A DNA stretch of 64,000 bases from Amylostereum areolatum (Eukaryota; Basidiomycota; Agaricomycetes; Russulales; Stereaceae). The stretch's first letter is position 1. Every line of letters starts with the position of its first letter. The notes under the pieces are model-generated. The model was not told the origin of the DNA. It was given only the letters and a program-made list of their open reading frames with translations, and did not search any database. The position numbers and the translations under genes were made by a program. Below are positions 11,097-23,210 of this stretch, in pieces. The stretch lies in contig SAXG01000065.1 of the NCBI GenBank assembly GCA_012932865.1, positions 62,001 to 126,000 of the forward strand, given 5' to 3'.

Positions 11097-14000
11097 ATGC
11101 CTCGCCATGCCCGAATACATTTCACATCTCTCAAGTCGTCTTTAGTGAACCTTCCTATCTCGCTTTACGGGCCTCTGGTGGAACGGAATATCGTATGTCT
11201 GCTTCGCGTTCAGCATTCACTGCAGTCATTGATTCTTTCCCTCTGCAGCGTCCACAACAAGTCGGAGTCGTACTATCCAAACCAGGCTCTCAGGGATCTT
11301 CCAGGCAAGACATTTATGTCGGATGGACTGGCATGGTCGCTGCATCGTCCGTCGCGCGTTTCACGGGCGGGACCCAGCAGCGGGGTGGTGAACTGGAGAT
11401 GGAGACCGTCGAAATCGACCCTCAGTTCGCTTCCGGGCTTGGCTTTGTACAAGGAGATATCGTGCGTACTTCCTTACGGGAGATAGGGCAATGATATTGA
11501 CAGTATTGCAGGTGGAAATCGGGCTTTTGCACGACCTACCCCGCGCCAAGATGATCGAAGCCGAGCCTCTCACGGCGGACGACTGGGAAATAATCGTGCG
11601 TTCTCTTTCTCTCGGGATGACCATTGACTTATAGCTTCCACTCAAAGTAGGAATTGCACGCAGACCATGTCGAGGGCACGTTGCTATCTCAAGTGCGTGT
11701 GGCGGCGGGGGGACAGGAAGTTGATGTATGGGTGTTGGGGCGAACGCGCGTACGCCTGCGTGTCAGTGAGTTTGTTCATTTGCTTCGTGATCGCCCTCGT
11801 GCTTGGATGCATATACTGACGACATTCCGACAGCGTCCTTGGACCCCCCGCATTCGAAGGCACTACTTCTTACCACCGATACCGAGGTCGCGGTGGCACC
11901 GAAGGCTAGACGACCACCGGGGACTGCGACCCCTTCCCTCAACAGTGCCGCCACAGCACTCTCGAAAACGGTTTCGCCTTCACAACCTCCCACCCCGTCA
12001 ACGTACTCCGCAATCCTGCGGGTACTTCCTGCACATCTCGTCGATGGCCTCCCCGAAGCTGGACCGGATCCTGTGGTCTGCGTATCGCCAGCGTTACTTT
12101 CCCGTGCGAGTTATAGGGGCCGTCTTCCTGACAATGGAAACAATGCCTACACCGCCTCTCTCCAAGTCCTCAAGGGCCCGTCCGATCCTGAAGAGACATC
12201 CTCAAGTACTCCGCCCATCGCAGAGACAAAGATTCTGGATCTAGGGAAGAACCCAGCGAGCTCGTCGGTGGCGGAGAAAGCGCGCAGTAAACCGATGTCA
12301 CTGATCGGCATCGACTCTATCCCCGAAGGCCAAACAGTGGTTGTGGGTGGCATGGGATCCACGGTGGGAGATATGCGGGAGTGGGATGTAGTGAGGTTCG
12401 TCGGCCGTTTTCACTACATGTATACGGGACTCGTTATGACGACCGGCCGCTTTGGTAGGTTGACCATTTCCGCTGGTACAGAATCTTCCCGCGCGTCTCC
12501 TCGCCCCAAGCTACTTAGGTGTGTATCATCGGTTTCCCTTGGATTCCACAAGTAACTCGTCTGTTAGGAGGCAGAGTGGCCCAACCCCTGTCCATACCCT
12601 GGCCGGGATTGACGACCTTCTAGCTTCTTGTACTGGTTACTGCAAGTGCGCCTTCGATCTCTCTGCTGCCGGAAGGACACATGGAGGTACAAGTATGGTT
12701 TTATCACCGTCAACCCACACTGACTCAACTTTTCGTTTTTATCAGTGGACAGCCTCTTGATTGCAGGACGTCCCGGTGCAGGAAAGACTGAAGTGGCCAG
12801 AGCTGTTGCTCAAGGATTGCAAATTAACGAGAAGGTGTATGCTTGTGTGTACCATCTGTTTCTTCTCATGCATTCACGCTGGACTGACTCGCTTCCAGTT
12901 TCACGATATGTGGACCTCTCCCGGTACAAAGACAAGCCCGTCCGAAATCTGAAAGATCTTTTCGTCTTCTGGAAGGACAAGGCATCGTGGCATCATCCCA
13001 GCGTGCTTGTTTTTGACAACCTTGATTCTGTCGTGTCGGCGGAAGTGGAGGTGCGCCGTCTTTCTTATTTTTGGGGCGTTTTCTTCCTCACGCACGTCTA
13101 GCATGCAGATTCATTCCGAGCGCGACACATTGCCGAGAACTTTGTCGATGTATTCGTTCGAGGGAGTAGCGCACCCGGCGTGGTCGTTATCGCTACTGCT
13201 TCAAGTCAGGCTGCACTTCACACAGTGCTTAGCACCTTGCATATGTTCAAGAAGGTCGTCGCGCTCAAACCACCAGACAAGAATGCAAGGAAAGAAGTGA
13301 GTTTTACTATATACCTTTTGTACACCTTTTAACAGGACGGTCAGATCCTGGAGCACGTAATCAAAAATCGAATCCAAAAAGCAGAGGCAATGTCCCTCGA
13401 CCACAAGGACCCGGTCAATATAGTCTCTCTTGCAACGGAAACGGAGGGATATTCGGCCACAGATCTGAAGGATCTTGTGGGACGAGCGGTTCACCAAGCT
13501 GCCATGAGAATCTCCGGCGAGGCGCATCCTAGTGGAGAGGTGTGTTCTTTCCATACACTTGTCACATTCCATGGCTTAAATTTCCTAGACAACACTGAGT
13601 ATGTCTGACTTCAAGCACGCGAAGGAAGGCTTTGTGCCCCTGTCGCTGCGGGACGTGCCCCTCCAGACATCTACCGTTGCATGGGAAGATATCGGTGGTG
13701 AGTGTCGAAATAATACGTTTGATGCTTGGCTGAGGTTTTGTTGCAGGTCTGAATGAGACGAGGCGGGTGCTTCGCGAGACACTCGAGTGGCCGACAAAAT
13801 ACGCGCAGATATTCAAGCAGTCTCCTCTCAGATTACGTTCAGGGTTTGTTCACTTCCGTGTCTACGTATCAAGTGTCGTACTAAACGTGTATAGGTTGTT
13901 GCTATACGGATATCCAGGCTGCGGCAAGACTTTGCTCGCCTCCGCCGTCGCGAAAGAGTGTGGGCTCAACTTTATCAGCGTCAAGGGTCCCGAATTGCTC

Positions 14001-15147
14001 AACAAATACATCGGTGCCAGCGAGAAATCGGTGCATTACTGTTGCTAGCCTTCGTTCTGCACTCCAACTTACAATGTTGTTCAGGTGCGGGATATCTTTG
14101 AGCGTGCTAGTGCGGCGAAACCTTGCGTGCTGTTCTTCGATGAATTTGACTCCATTGCGCCCAAACGAGGTCACGATAGCACAGGCGTCACGGATCGCGT
14201 TGTCAACCAGCTTCTCACTCTCATGGACGGTGCCGAGGGTCTCGACGGTGTCTACGTCTTAGCAGCGACGAGGTCAGTACTATCTTGCGTGTTCTCTGTT
14301 TGGTGATCTTATACTTGTTTAGTCGTCCGGATTTAATCGACTCTGCGCTATTACGACCTGGACGTTTAGACAAATCCCTCCTCTGCAACATGCCAACCGC
14401 CCCGGAACGAAAAGAGGTGTGTCTTGCTTTGATTTTGTGGTTTGCATTTGACCGATTTTTCAGATTTTACAAGCACACGCGAGGAAGGTCCCGGTCGCGT
14501 CGGCTGTAGATTTTGACTATCTAGCCGATGCCACGGAGGGATTTTCTGGGGCAGACCTCCAGGCTCTCCTATACAACGCGCATCTGGAGGTGGTTCACTC
14601 TGACATGCACATGACTTCGTCCTTGGACGCCACCCAGAGCGTGGCAGACGAAAAACCTGTCGACTACGTCACGTTTGGTGGGTCACAAACATCTGCGGTA
14701 ACTTCTCGCGCAGAGCAAATGGCAATGCAACGTCGGGTGCGTTTTTCGATCCCATCCGCACTTACCTTTTCTGACCGACATCCTTTCAGTTACGCCAGCT
14801 GCTAGCGGGCGCCAAGACACCCACTCCAAACGCGCGAGCGCCGGTGCAGGGTTTGGTGAAGGTAAAGTCGTGTCGTTAAGCTGTGCTTTGAGTCCAGTTC
14901 TGAATAAAAACATAGCACAAGATTACCGACACGCACTTGCGACAAGCTCTAAAATCCGCTCGCCCCTCTGTGTCCGTAGATGAAATCGCAAGGTTAACGA
15001 GGATGTGGGTCATACTTCCCCTTCCTTGAACTAGTGCGCGACAACTGACAACCACTCAGTTATTCTGCTTTTGTGTCGGACCGGAGTGGGGATCTTCCAG
15101 TACCTCCTGATGCTGGCGGGGTCGGGCAGCGCGCGTCTTTGATGTAG
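11097..15147 (+). CDS. PEX1: Peroxisomal biogenesis AAA+ ATPase PEX1
   Basis: The encoded protein has a Pex1-type N-terminal domain ([13 protein letters not shown], then [17 protein letters not shown]), a degenerate first AAA cassette with Walker [12 protein letters not shown] (about 12770), and a second, canonical cassette. The second cassette has Walker [12 protein letters not shown], the Pex1-typical [15 protein letters not shown] pore region, Walker [14 protein letters not shown], and [20 protein letters not shown]. With Pex6 it forms the membrane-anchored hexamer that pulls the PTS receptor Pex5 out of the peroxisomal membrane. The start at 11097 gives [20 protein letters not shown], the usual Pex1 opening. 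The last intron ends in CACTCAG near 15059, giving [15 protein letters not shown] and a stop at 15145. Joined exons remain in frame, unlike several neighbours. Confidence 0.92.
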
Positions 15148-15458
15148 GAAACATGTTGTGTTGTACGTTCGCGATAGGAAATGTCCGAAGCATGCCTGGG
15201 TTGCCTTTTGCACGTTCTACTTCTTCCGTGGACATTTCGTTCGATATCTTATTGTCGTTGATCCTTTTCACGCGGTGCCGCGTGAGTTTATAGTGACGAT
15301 GTTGGGAAATGAGGGTAAAAGAACAGCTATGGATACACAGTGGGAGATACAAAAATCTGAAAACGATGGTTAACCATCGAGACGCAGTTCCTTCGAAAGC
15401 GTCAACTCACATTATACATGCATAAAGATCACAACCACATCGAAGTTGCATCGAATTA

Positions 15459-16441
15459 TCAAAACGCTCTCCCTTTCCCCTTCCCAACTGAGAATCCGTT
15501 ATGCCTGTTCCTGTTCGCGTACGCAGGAGGATGTTGGTGGGACTGTACATGACCCGAGCCCGCCGGCGTGGAGGCGTCATCTACATGCATGGCATTCGAT
15601 GGCAGCGGTGGTCCCATCATACTCTGCATTATGGCGTCTATATCGTTTGAGGAAGGTGCCGAGTCGAAAGGGATTTGGGAGCCCCGCAGCATCATGTTCT
15701 CGTATATCTCGTTTTCTTCGAGGTTGCTGACGTGCCACCGCAGAGAACGCATAATTTGATCGAGAAGCACTACGGTTGAAGTTTCATGAGGACTCTTTGC
15801 GGTTATGATATGCGGGTTTACGACGTGCTTTTCTCCTCAATTGTCCCAGGCTTCATTGGCGGAAGGCGCAACGCCTTTGCCTCGGCGCTGAACCTCCTCT
15901 TCTCGAGGATAATGTATCCTGAGCTGCTGTTCGATTTTGCGCTGGAATTCGTCTGGACTGAGTTCTGAGTCTGATTTGCTGGTTTCGTCCGGTCCGTACT
16001 CGGTGTTGATCGATCCGCTGGGGGATGCTGAACGAAGAACTGGGTTGGAATAGGGCAGGTCGCCGTGATGGACTTGATGCGTCGGTTGAGAGAGAGGCAT
16101 AAGACCGTATCTCCGGAGAGCAGGCAAGTAGAGGGTTGGCAGTGAAATGGAGGGTCGGGGAGACGAGCGTTCGCGGCCACGTGATGATTCCCAGGTCGCC
16201 GAGCGCTGATTTTCGGCGATCAGCATCTCTTCGGAGACCCGGAGTCTCAGCATCTCCCACAGCCTACAAGTCCAAACGCTCGGACGAGTCTGTGCCTATC
16301 CCTGTACTCACCTCACCTCTGCGTCTGCTCGCTGATTGGGTTAAAGTGGCTGGGCTCCCCATCCTCAAGCCGTGTCTCATATTCAAACCACGTGGCAGAT
16401 CGCATATTCGATTTCCAGATGATTTCGAATTCGCAATTGTC
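15459..16441 (-). CDS. Conserved hypothetical protein, 5' end incomplete
   Basis: Exon sequence begins after a GGCAG acceptor at 16441 with DNCEFEIIWKSNMRSATWFE, continues RLEDGEPSHFNPISEQTQ, and splices at CAGAG|GTGAGG to GCTGTGGGAGATGC near 16265 to give RLWEMLRLRVSEEMLIAENQ. A Ser/Pro-rich middle follows, then SPDEFQRKIEQQLRIHYPRE. After a second intron whose borders I could not fix comes LLDQIMRSLRWHVSNLEENE, with a His/Gly-rich tail ending at 15459. The start codon must lie in an exon upstream of 16441, within the roughly 120 bp shared with the divergent PSO2-like gene. No known domain is recognised. The charged helical segments suggest a soluble protein. Confidence 0.55.
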
Positions 16442-16564
16442 CTGCCAGTGGGTTCATATTGCTTGTTCTGCTACCACCACTACGTCCCCCCTCTAGCTGG
16501 AACACCCTTGCATGCGTCGAAGCAGCCTTCCGCGTAATTGCCTGTAGAGTCACGATTGTACACG

Positions 16565-19500
16565 ATGCCTCCCGGCGCCCCACATCATGGCTTCATCCCC
16601 CCTTTTCCGATCCGCGTCGACGAATTCAACACCCCTCAGGACGACCTCATGAAAAAGCATGCATCACTCTTTCTTCTCTCACACACTCACTCCGATCACA
16701 TCAATGGACTTTCAGCCAAATCGTTCGGTGGGACGATCGTCTGCTCGCACGCCGCGAAACAGATGCTGCTCAAGCATGAGCCGCTGCGTGAGCGGATGCT
16801 GAAGGATGTGGATTTGAAGGGAGAAGAGAGGGATGGAAGGACGTTCGGGCATCTCAAGAAGGGCCCTTTGGTAGTGGGGGACGCTGTACACTATGGGGGA
16901 GCCAGAGATCTATTGGTGAGCCTGTCCAACTCCGTTGTGGCGCATATACTCACTCCCAAAGTAGAAGGATCTCGGTCTCGAGAAACCTACGACTTTTGAA
17001 TTTTCGAACACGGAACAGGTGATGATAACGCTGTTCAACGCGAATCACTGCCCTGGAGCTGTTATGTGCGTACCAGCTTGTCGGTCGGAGCAGTAGCATT
17101 TGTTGACAATTCGAGCTTAGGTTCCTCGTGGAAGGTATGGTAGACGGAAAGCCCAGAGCCGTTCTTCACACAGGCGACTTCCGCGCCGAGGAGTGGTTTC
17201 GCCAATGGGTTGTATGGAGACCTCATCTTTTCCGCTACGTCTCTCCTCTCTCGGACGTCAACGGGGGTCCCCCTTTCAAATGGACTGCCGATTCCTTGGG
17301 CGAATCCCGTTCCAGGACACTGGATGCAATCTACTTGGACACAGCGTGCTTATTCTCCGAGACGGAGCTACCGAGCAAGGTGTGCACGCTTGTCAGAATT
17401 GTGACCGTATCTGACATCCAAACAGAAGGAAGGCGTTGACGGACTATTGAAGCTGGTTAAATCGATCCCTCAAACCACCACCTTTTTCATCAACGCGTGG
17501 ACCTGGGGATATGAGGACGTCCTCCAGGCGATCGCAGCTGAGTTTGAGACCAAGGTACGTGCGGCTGTCTCCGTTCTATGTACTTCGCTGGATCGCTTAC
17601 CGTCTTCCCAGATCCACGTCGATCGGTACAAATACGATGTCTACAAGCGTATCGGCGGTTCTTTGAGCGACATTATCACGGACGATCCTGCTTCGACTCG
17701 TTTCCACGCCTGTGAGCGATTTGCTCGCTGCGAGCATGCGCCCGCGCCGTCACGAGCGTTCAACACGGATGGCAGCACCACGACGACGACCAAAAACGGG
17801 TATCCGGTCGTGTACATCAACCCTGTGACATTTGGCAAACCCAAATGGAAAGAGTATTTGGACCACACAGAGAGCCAGATTCGCGCTGGCCTAACCGTTG
17901 ATGTCCTTGTATGTGCCATTCGACTACACGCTCTCCCACATACTCATAAGTCTCATTAGCTGGTCTCACTGTCGCGTCATTCCACACTCCCTGAGCTTCG
18001 ATCCTTCGTCTCGCTTTTTCGTCCCAAGCGCGTCATCCCCAATACCCTTGAACCCGCCCTGCATGGTCTCGACGGGAAATGTGTTGAGGCCATGTTTGCG
18101 GGTTGTTTATCAGGACGATCAGGACCCCGACCCTCTCTTCCCGAAGAGCTACCCTATCTCGGATGAACGTGAAATGTATTTCAAGACATTTGTCGCTGGA
18201 CTTAACCATCGCTCAGCCGTGTTGGAACTTGAACATGACGGAGACGCCGCACTCTTAAACTTGCAAGGGAACAATGCCGAAGAAATTGCAAATCAATGGG
18301 CCGAGAGCGGGCGCGCGCAATCCAAGCTGGAGGTTATGGAAAAGTATCTTGACAGGCGACGCCCTCTCCGTCGTGCATATGTTCCAAGGCAGAGCACAGG
18401 TGCCCCCTCCGCCTTCGTCCCCGGTCACCCCGGTACCCGCGCAGGTCCAGAAGGAGATGCGTGTCGTGAGCGCAATGGAGAAGGCACGACTTGGAGAGCG
18501 GATCGCATTGTGCAGACCACCGCCAAAGGCCCGAAGAAAAAACGTGGATCCGGACTCGGATTCGGATTCTGATTATGAGGAGGAGGCGAGGGCGAGGGCG
18601 ATGGAGCATGTTCTCGGGCATGCAGTTGGGATCGAGGTATCGTTTGAGGAAGACTCGCAGGTTCAGTCTGTGCGACAGGAAATTCTCGTTGAGGAGAAGG
18701 TAGTCGTAGGATTGGGGAGGGTAGCAGAGGCTGTGCGCACTGATGGAGAGAGAATCGCTGACGAAGCCTTTGACTTGCCTACACCCAGGTCATCACCGAT
18801 CGCGGCGTCCGCATCTCCATCTATCGAACGGCCATACGAGCAGAAGAATCCAAACAGCCCAAACCTCCTGACTACTACGTCTACGCGACAGTCCATGGTT
18901 TCGACGTCAACTTCTCGTGTGGTGCCTATGAATGCCATTGAAGATCCTCCAGGGCCTCTACCCACGCCTGTTTCCCCCCCAAGGCCTCGCAAACGCAAGG
19001 CTCCCCTCCATTGCAAACTCGTCCTCAAACCTTGAAGCAGCGGTTCAATCTTCTTTCTCATCATCGCCCGCAGAACGGAAACGACCTCGAATGGACGACA
19101 TGGACAATGAAGACTCGCAGAATGTCGCATTGTTAGCTCATTCAGGTGGACCGGCTAACGGCGACGCAGGCGGAAAACGTCACAGAAACGACTGTCGAGA
19201 TCCACCGACACAGGTGACAATAACCCTATCCGGAGGATCCTTCTCGGAAATTTCTTCAACGTCAATCACTAGTGGCCTTTCCCTTCAGCATTTCTCCAGC
19301 ATACCTTCCCCTTCGGCGTCGCCCCACACTCTTGAGGCCGAGCCAACTGTCCTGCTCTGTCCGCCGTCACCGCCCGCGCATGCACCTCCTTGTGTGGTCG
19401 CGAAGAAATCAAGAAGGCAAGCGCAAAGCGAGTTGTTCGAACGCATGAAGGCTGCTTTGCCAGGTGTCACCCCAAGAGTTGCAAATCGTCGAACAGAACC

Positions 19501-19861
19501 CCCGGGTACAGATATATCAGGTCCATCTCTTGCCATCCGATCCCGCGGCCAAAGCTTAGGTCCTTCATCCGCCTTCTCCCCTGGTGGTGGCCCGTCTGAG
19601 CGTGCTGGTCCCGTCGCCTCGCCTGGCTTGCAGAACCGTATTGCCTCCCCCAAATCCAAGGCACGCTCTTCACGCCAACTCACCGCGGACAGCTCCTGGC
19701 ATTCGGTTGTGGCGAGTGATGACGAAAACGTGGATTGGGGTCGGAGCGCGAGGCTGCGTGAGCGCATACTCGACGATGTCAGAAACAGACGACAGGTAGA
19801 GATCCCGACTTTGTCGTGCGTTCGTGCGGGTGGCTATGAAGAAGGATGGGATGACGAATAA
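16565..19861 (+). CDS. PSO2/SNM1-Artemis-type metallo-beta-lactamase DNA repair nuclease
   Basis: The N-terminal region carries the metallo-beta-lactamase metal site FLLSHTHSDHINGLS (HxHxDH), then FNANHCPGAVMFLVEG and RAVLHTGDFRAEEW, motifs diagnostic of the SNM1/PSO2/Artemis beta-CASP group. YLDTAC and the beta-CASP segment PVVYINPVTFGKPKWKEYLD follow. These nucleases process interstrand cross-links or hairpin ends. The C-terminal half (about 18400-19861) is long, low-complexity and Ser/Pro-rich with acidic and basic runs. It has no recognised domain, as in fungal Artemis-like proteins. ATG 16565 (MPPGAPHHGFIPPFPI) was chosen because nothing upstream is conserved. Yeast Pso2 has an N-terminal UBZ zinc finger that is absent here, so an Artemis/SNM1-like orthologue is the safer name. 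Confidence 0.8.
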
Positions 19862-20348
19862 TTATCACTAACCATTATTCGAGGATCTGCGGCTCTCTAC
19901 CGCATAGGCTTGTTTGTATGATGCAGTAAATGGAAGTGTATTCAACTTTGGATCCGGAGGGCCGTGTTCAGGTCGAATATCGATGAGCGGTTTCGATATC
20001 CCCGTTCAGGCGTCTCCTAAAGCTTATGTTTGTTGCCTGTGGCCGAAGATCAAGACAGGTGAACCCAGTAGCTTTTCCGAGCGCTGATCAAGTTCAAACT
20101 TGCGCCATCGACTTGGGTACGTGGTTCAGGATGCTCTTACTCTCACTTTTCTGATGAAGTGACAACTATGGCCTCTCTTCTACTTGTTCGTCGGCAGTCT
20201 CAGGTATAATGAATTCTTGCATTGTCACTGTCGTGCCACAAGGAGTGGTGTGGTCGTATTGCATAATGGCGGTGGCAAGCACGCATGAGGCATGGGGCCA
20301 ATGGAGACAGCATCCTTTGTTAGGTTCAGTGGCACAAGTTTGAGATCC

Positions 20349-20354
20349 TATAAG
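20349..20354 (+). promoter_or_regulatory. TATA-like box
   Basis: TATAAG lies about 120 bp upstream of the ATG at 20473. The rest of the interval 19862-20472 holds the 3' end of the repair-nuclease gene and about 600 bp with no coding pattern I can support. Confidence 0.35.
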
Positions 20355-20472
20355 TAGACCGTCTCCCGTTCATTGATCCTCACTGTATTCTGCAGGCAAC
20401 CTCCCAGAGATATTCCCGGAAGCCTCTATACCCCTCCTCTCTATACCCTCCCTCCTCGCATCCCCAAGCAAC

Positions 20473-21322
20473 ATGGTCACTAGCTCCCAACTCCAGCACT
20501 GTGCCTGCGGGAAGCCCCTGCCCCCCTCTTCCGACTACTACTGTTCTCGCGATTGCGCTATGGAAGACACATGCCGGGCTTTATTCGCACACGACTCGTT
20601 TTATCGCAGGCAGGTATACGTGGTCGAGGCGAGCGCCTTGCCCAGCGCTCGGGGGCTCCGTCGGCGCGCGGCGTTCCATGGCCCCCTGCATGCGACCGTA
20701 GATGCGACTCGTGCGAGGACGTCATCGACCGTGGCAGTCCCTTCCCTGTACAATGAAGCCGTCGTCAATCCCGAGAAAATCGAAGACTGCCAGACCAACT
20801 TGAAATGCTCAAGGTGAGGGCACGTCGGAAGGCGTCGATACTACAAGAACATCGGCGTGCTCGCGATCCGAGGGCATAACGGCGTCTTCTCCCGTGCAAA
20901 AGGATTGGGCAAGTCCGTGGTTGGCGCAATGAACCGACGAAAGGACCTCCGCGACGGGAGCCTTGACGGTGCGGAAAGCGAGGCCATCCTTCCCCCTGCG
21001 CCTTGGGTCGACCGACAGCACAAGGTATTCAATCCAGCGACCGGCGTACTTAAAGACGGGCTCGACGTTCTTCCCTCGTCGCCATCTATGTCTTCGCTTG
21101 TCATCAGTGGAAACAGTCAACCCCCAGGCGCTCAGTTCAATCATGGGCGCATTCGAACCGCTCTCGGTTGTTTCTTCGTCGTGCCATTCCCCTTCAGTGA
21201 AGGAGGTGAGGCGATCGCGGTCGTTTTCAGGTTGGGGGACGGAGAAAGATATGGAGGATGTCTGGGAACTGGAAGAAGTGGTGGAAGAGCGTACCAAGAT
21301 GTGGGTTGGGGACCAGGACTAG
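20473..21322 (+). CDS. Hypothetical protein with N-terminal Cys cluster
   Basis: The protein starts MVTSSQLQHCACGKPLPPSS and continues DYYCSRDCAMEDTCRAL. The paired CxC and CxxxC cysteines form a short putative zinc knuckle seen at the N terminus of many uncharacterised Agaricomycete proteins. After about 20815 the frame is ambiguous. One frame ends acidic (DMEDVWELEEVVEERTK) with a stop at 21322, which I prefer, but reaching it needs an intron or a one-base shift near 20930. The antisense frame over the same interval is also open, probably as a codon-bias shadow. Function is unknown. Confidence 0.5.
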
Positions 21323-21339
21323 GAGGTGGTAGGAGGTGA

Positions 21340-23210
21340 AGACGTAGTTGACCGTGGAGTCGAGATGTATGCTTTATGCCTCATATGCCCATTATGCCCA
21401 TTATGCTTCCAAGTGAGGGATCCTCCCGAAGATGACCAGATTGTTCACTCGAACTATGGAACAACGAACTCATGTAGCTCCTGCAGTGTCTCTTGCAGTG
21501 TCGCAGGGGCCTCCGGGTCGGTTGCTGGTAAGTAGTATTTCCCCATCACGTGGAGTCTATTTCCGCTCATCGCTCTTCAAGGTGAAGTTGGACGATGAAC
21601 TCGGGCCTGTGTTTCGCATTGGCTTTCATTCGGTCACCACGGATATGCATCAGTGCACATTGCGTGTGACCCTACTCCGGCTCTCCCGTATTTTATTGGA
21701 CTTTTTCCATACGACTCTCACCAACGCTCGTACTAGTAGGTCCCGGACGCCGACGGTGTCAACGTCCAGTATCTGCATGCGCAACTCATCAATTTCCGTT
21801 GTTTCTACCGCTCGCTCCCACACATCGGGGCTACTCTATCAGGTCTATCATTATGCCTTACGGGACTGCGGCTTGACAAAGAGGTCCCGATGATCGCAAC
21901 CTTGCCATATAGTACTGAAGCACGGCCGCAGGGGACGATTCCAAACAAAAGCCCCCGATACCTCGCATGCCACGGTAGTGAGAAGAGGCAATCAAGGTAC
22001 TAGGAGTCTTCTACGACGATGCGCCCTTTTTTCTATCAATCATTGCTGTATGTAATTCATCACGGATTGTACTTAGGGGAGATGACGATATGCATAGTGA
22101 CTCTGGGACTGTATCCAGCATCCAATGGATCAATCCGTGCTTTACCTGATCATACAGTGTCCGTGAAGCGCGCGATGGCGGTAAGACGGATGGCACGCAG
22201 AGACCAGAGCGGCTCGACGAAGGCGTCAACCTTACCGACCACCTTATGCGTACGTTCCATTATAGTATCTTCCATTGCCATCTCGACCGCAAATGATTAC
22301 TAGTACAGAAAGGCACCGTGATAGCTCGGAATTCAATGGCTTGGACTTGTATCCTACTGGCACGAGCATTGGGCCTCATTCAAGGGATAACAGTACACTG
22401 TATGAGTAACTATATCAAGAAATACGCGTACGAAGACCGAGCACGGTCGACAGTTCAGAGCGATAAGGTGCCTCACGCCTATAGTCTCCGTGGCTGACCT
22501 TACTCAGAAGACAGTTGTTCTGAGTACCTCACGCCAACCGTACGGCTCGTCAGGGATCTGCTCTTTACCCTCCCCGGGGCCTGCCTGTGTGTCCCGCGGG
22601 ATCTCGCGGAGTCTACCCTCGGAGCTGCTTCCAACTGATACATAGCGCACGATCAGAGCCTGGGGCTATCATGGACCGGTGATCGTACCACTATAGCTAC
22701 GTCTGTATGCAGCAAGCATTGCGTTCCTCTGGTTAAGGCACTACAGTGAGTTCGTCGACTCCGCTCGAGCCATGATGCATGATGCATGAGGCTTGAGGCT
22801 TGCCGCCTTGAGGAGCCGCAAAGATAGCCGTGTTTTGACGGATGCAGTGTGAGCGAAGATAACACTGAGAATGAATATTAATGAACGTGGGACTCCCACA
22901 AATGCTGCATCGACCGGTGGACGTCCTCCGGACGCAGTTCAGGTAGGGTGCGCCCGAGCTCTACTATACGCCAAGACGTAACTCCCACCCAACCTGCGCC
23001 AACTGGTCTCGCTATCTGATCAACTTCGCCAACACTGAGATATTCCAGAATGAAATGAAGACATAAATAACATTAGACCAATAAATATCCAGGCAGATAG
23101 TAAGGAGTGGGGTACACAATCGGTCGATAATCCAAACGGTCTGTAGAAATGGCAGAGTGATTAGACGGAAAATATAAGGCGGTACAGTAGGACGGACGTC
23201 CTGGCCTCGT
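21340..23210. other. Intergenic stretch without a supportable gene
   Basis: About 1.9 kb with only short frames lacking recognisable domains or consistent splice signals. It contains trivial short direct repeats (ATGCCCATT twice near 21385; GATGCAT repeats near 22775). It may contain decayed coding sequence, but nothing could be named. Confidence 0.5.

Noticed and set aside
20809..21297. Minus-strand 162-codon open frame
   Set aside because: Antisense to the Cys-cluster gene. It has no domain and fits a codon-bias shadow.
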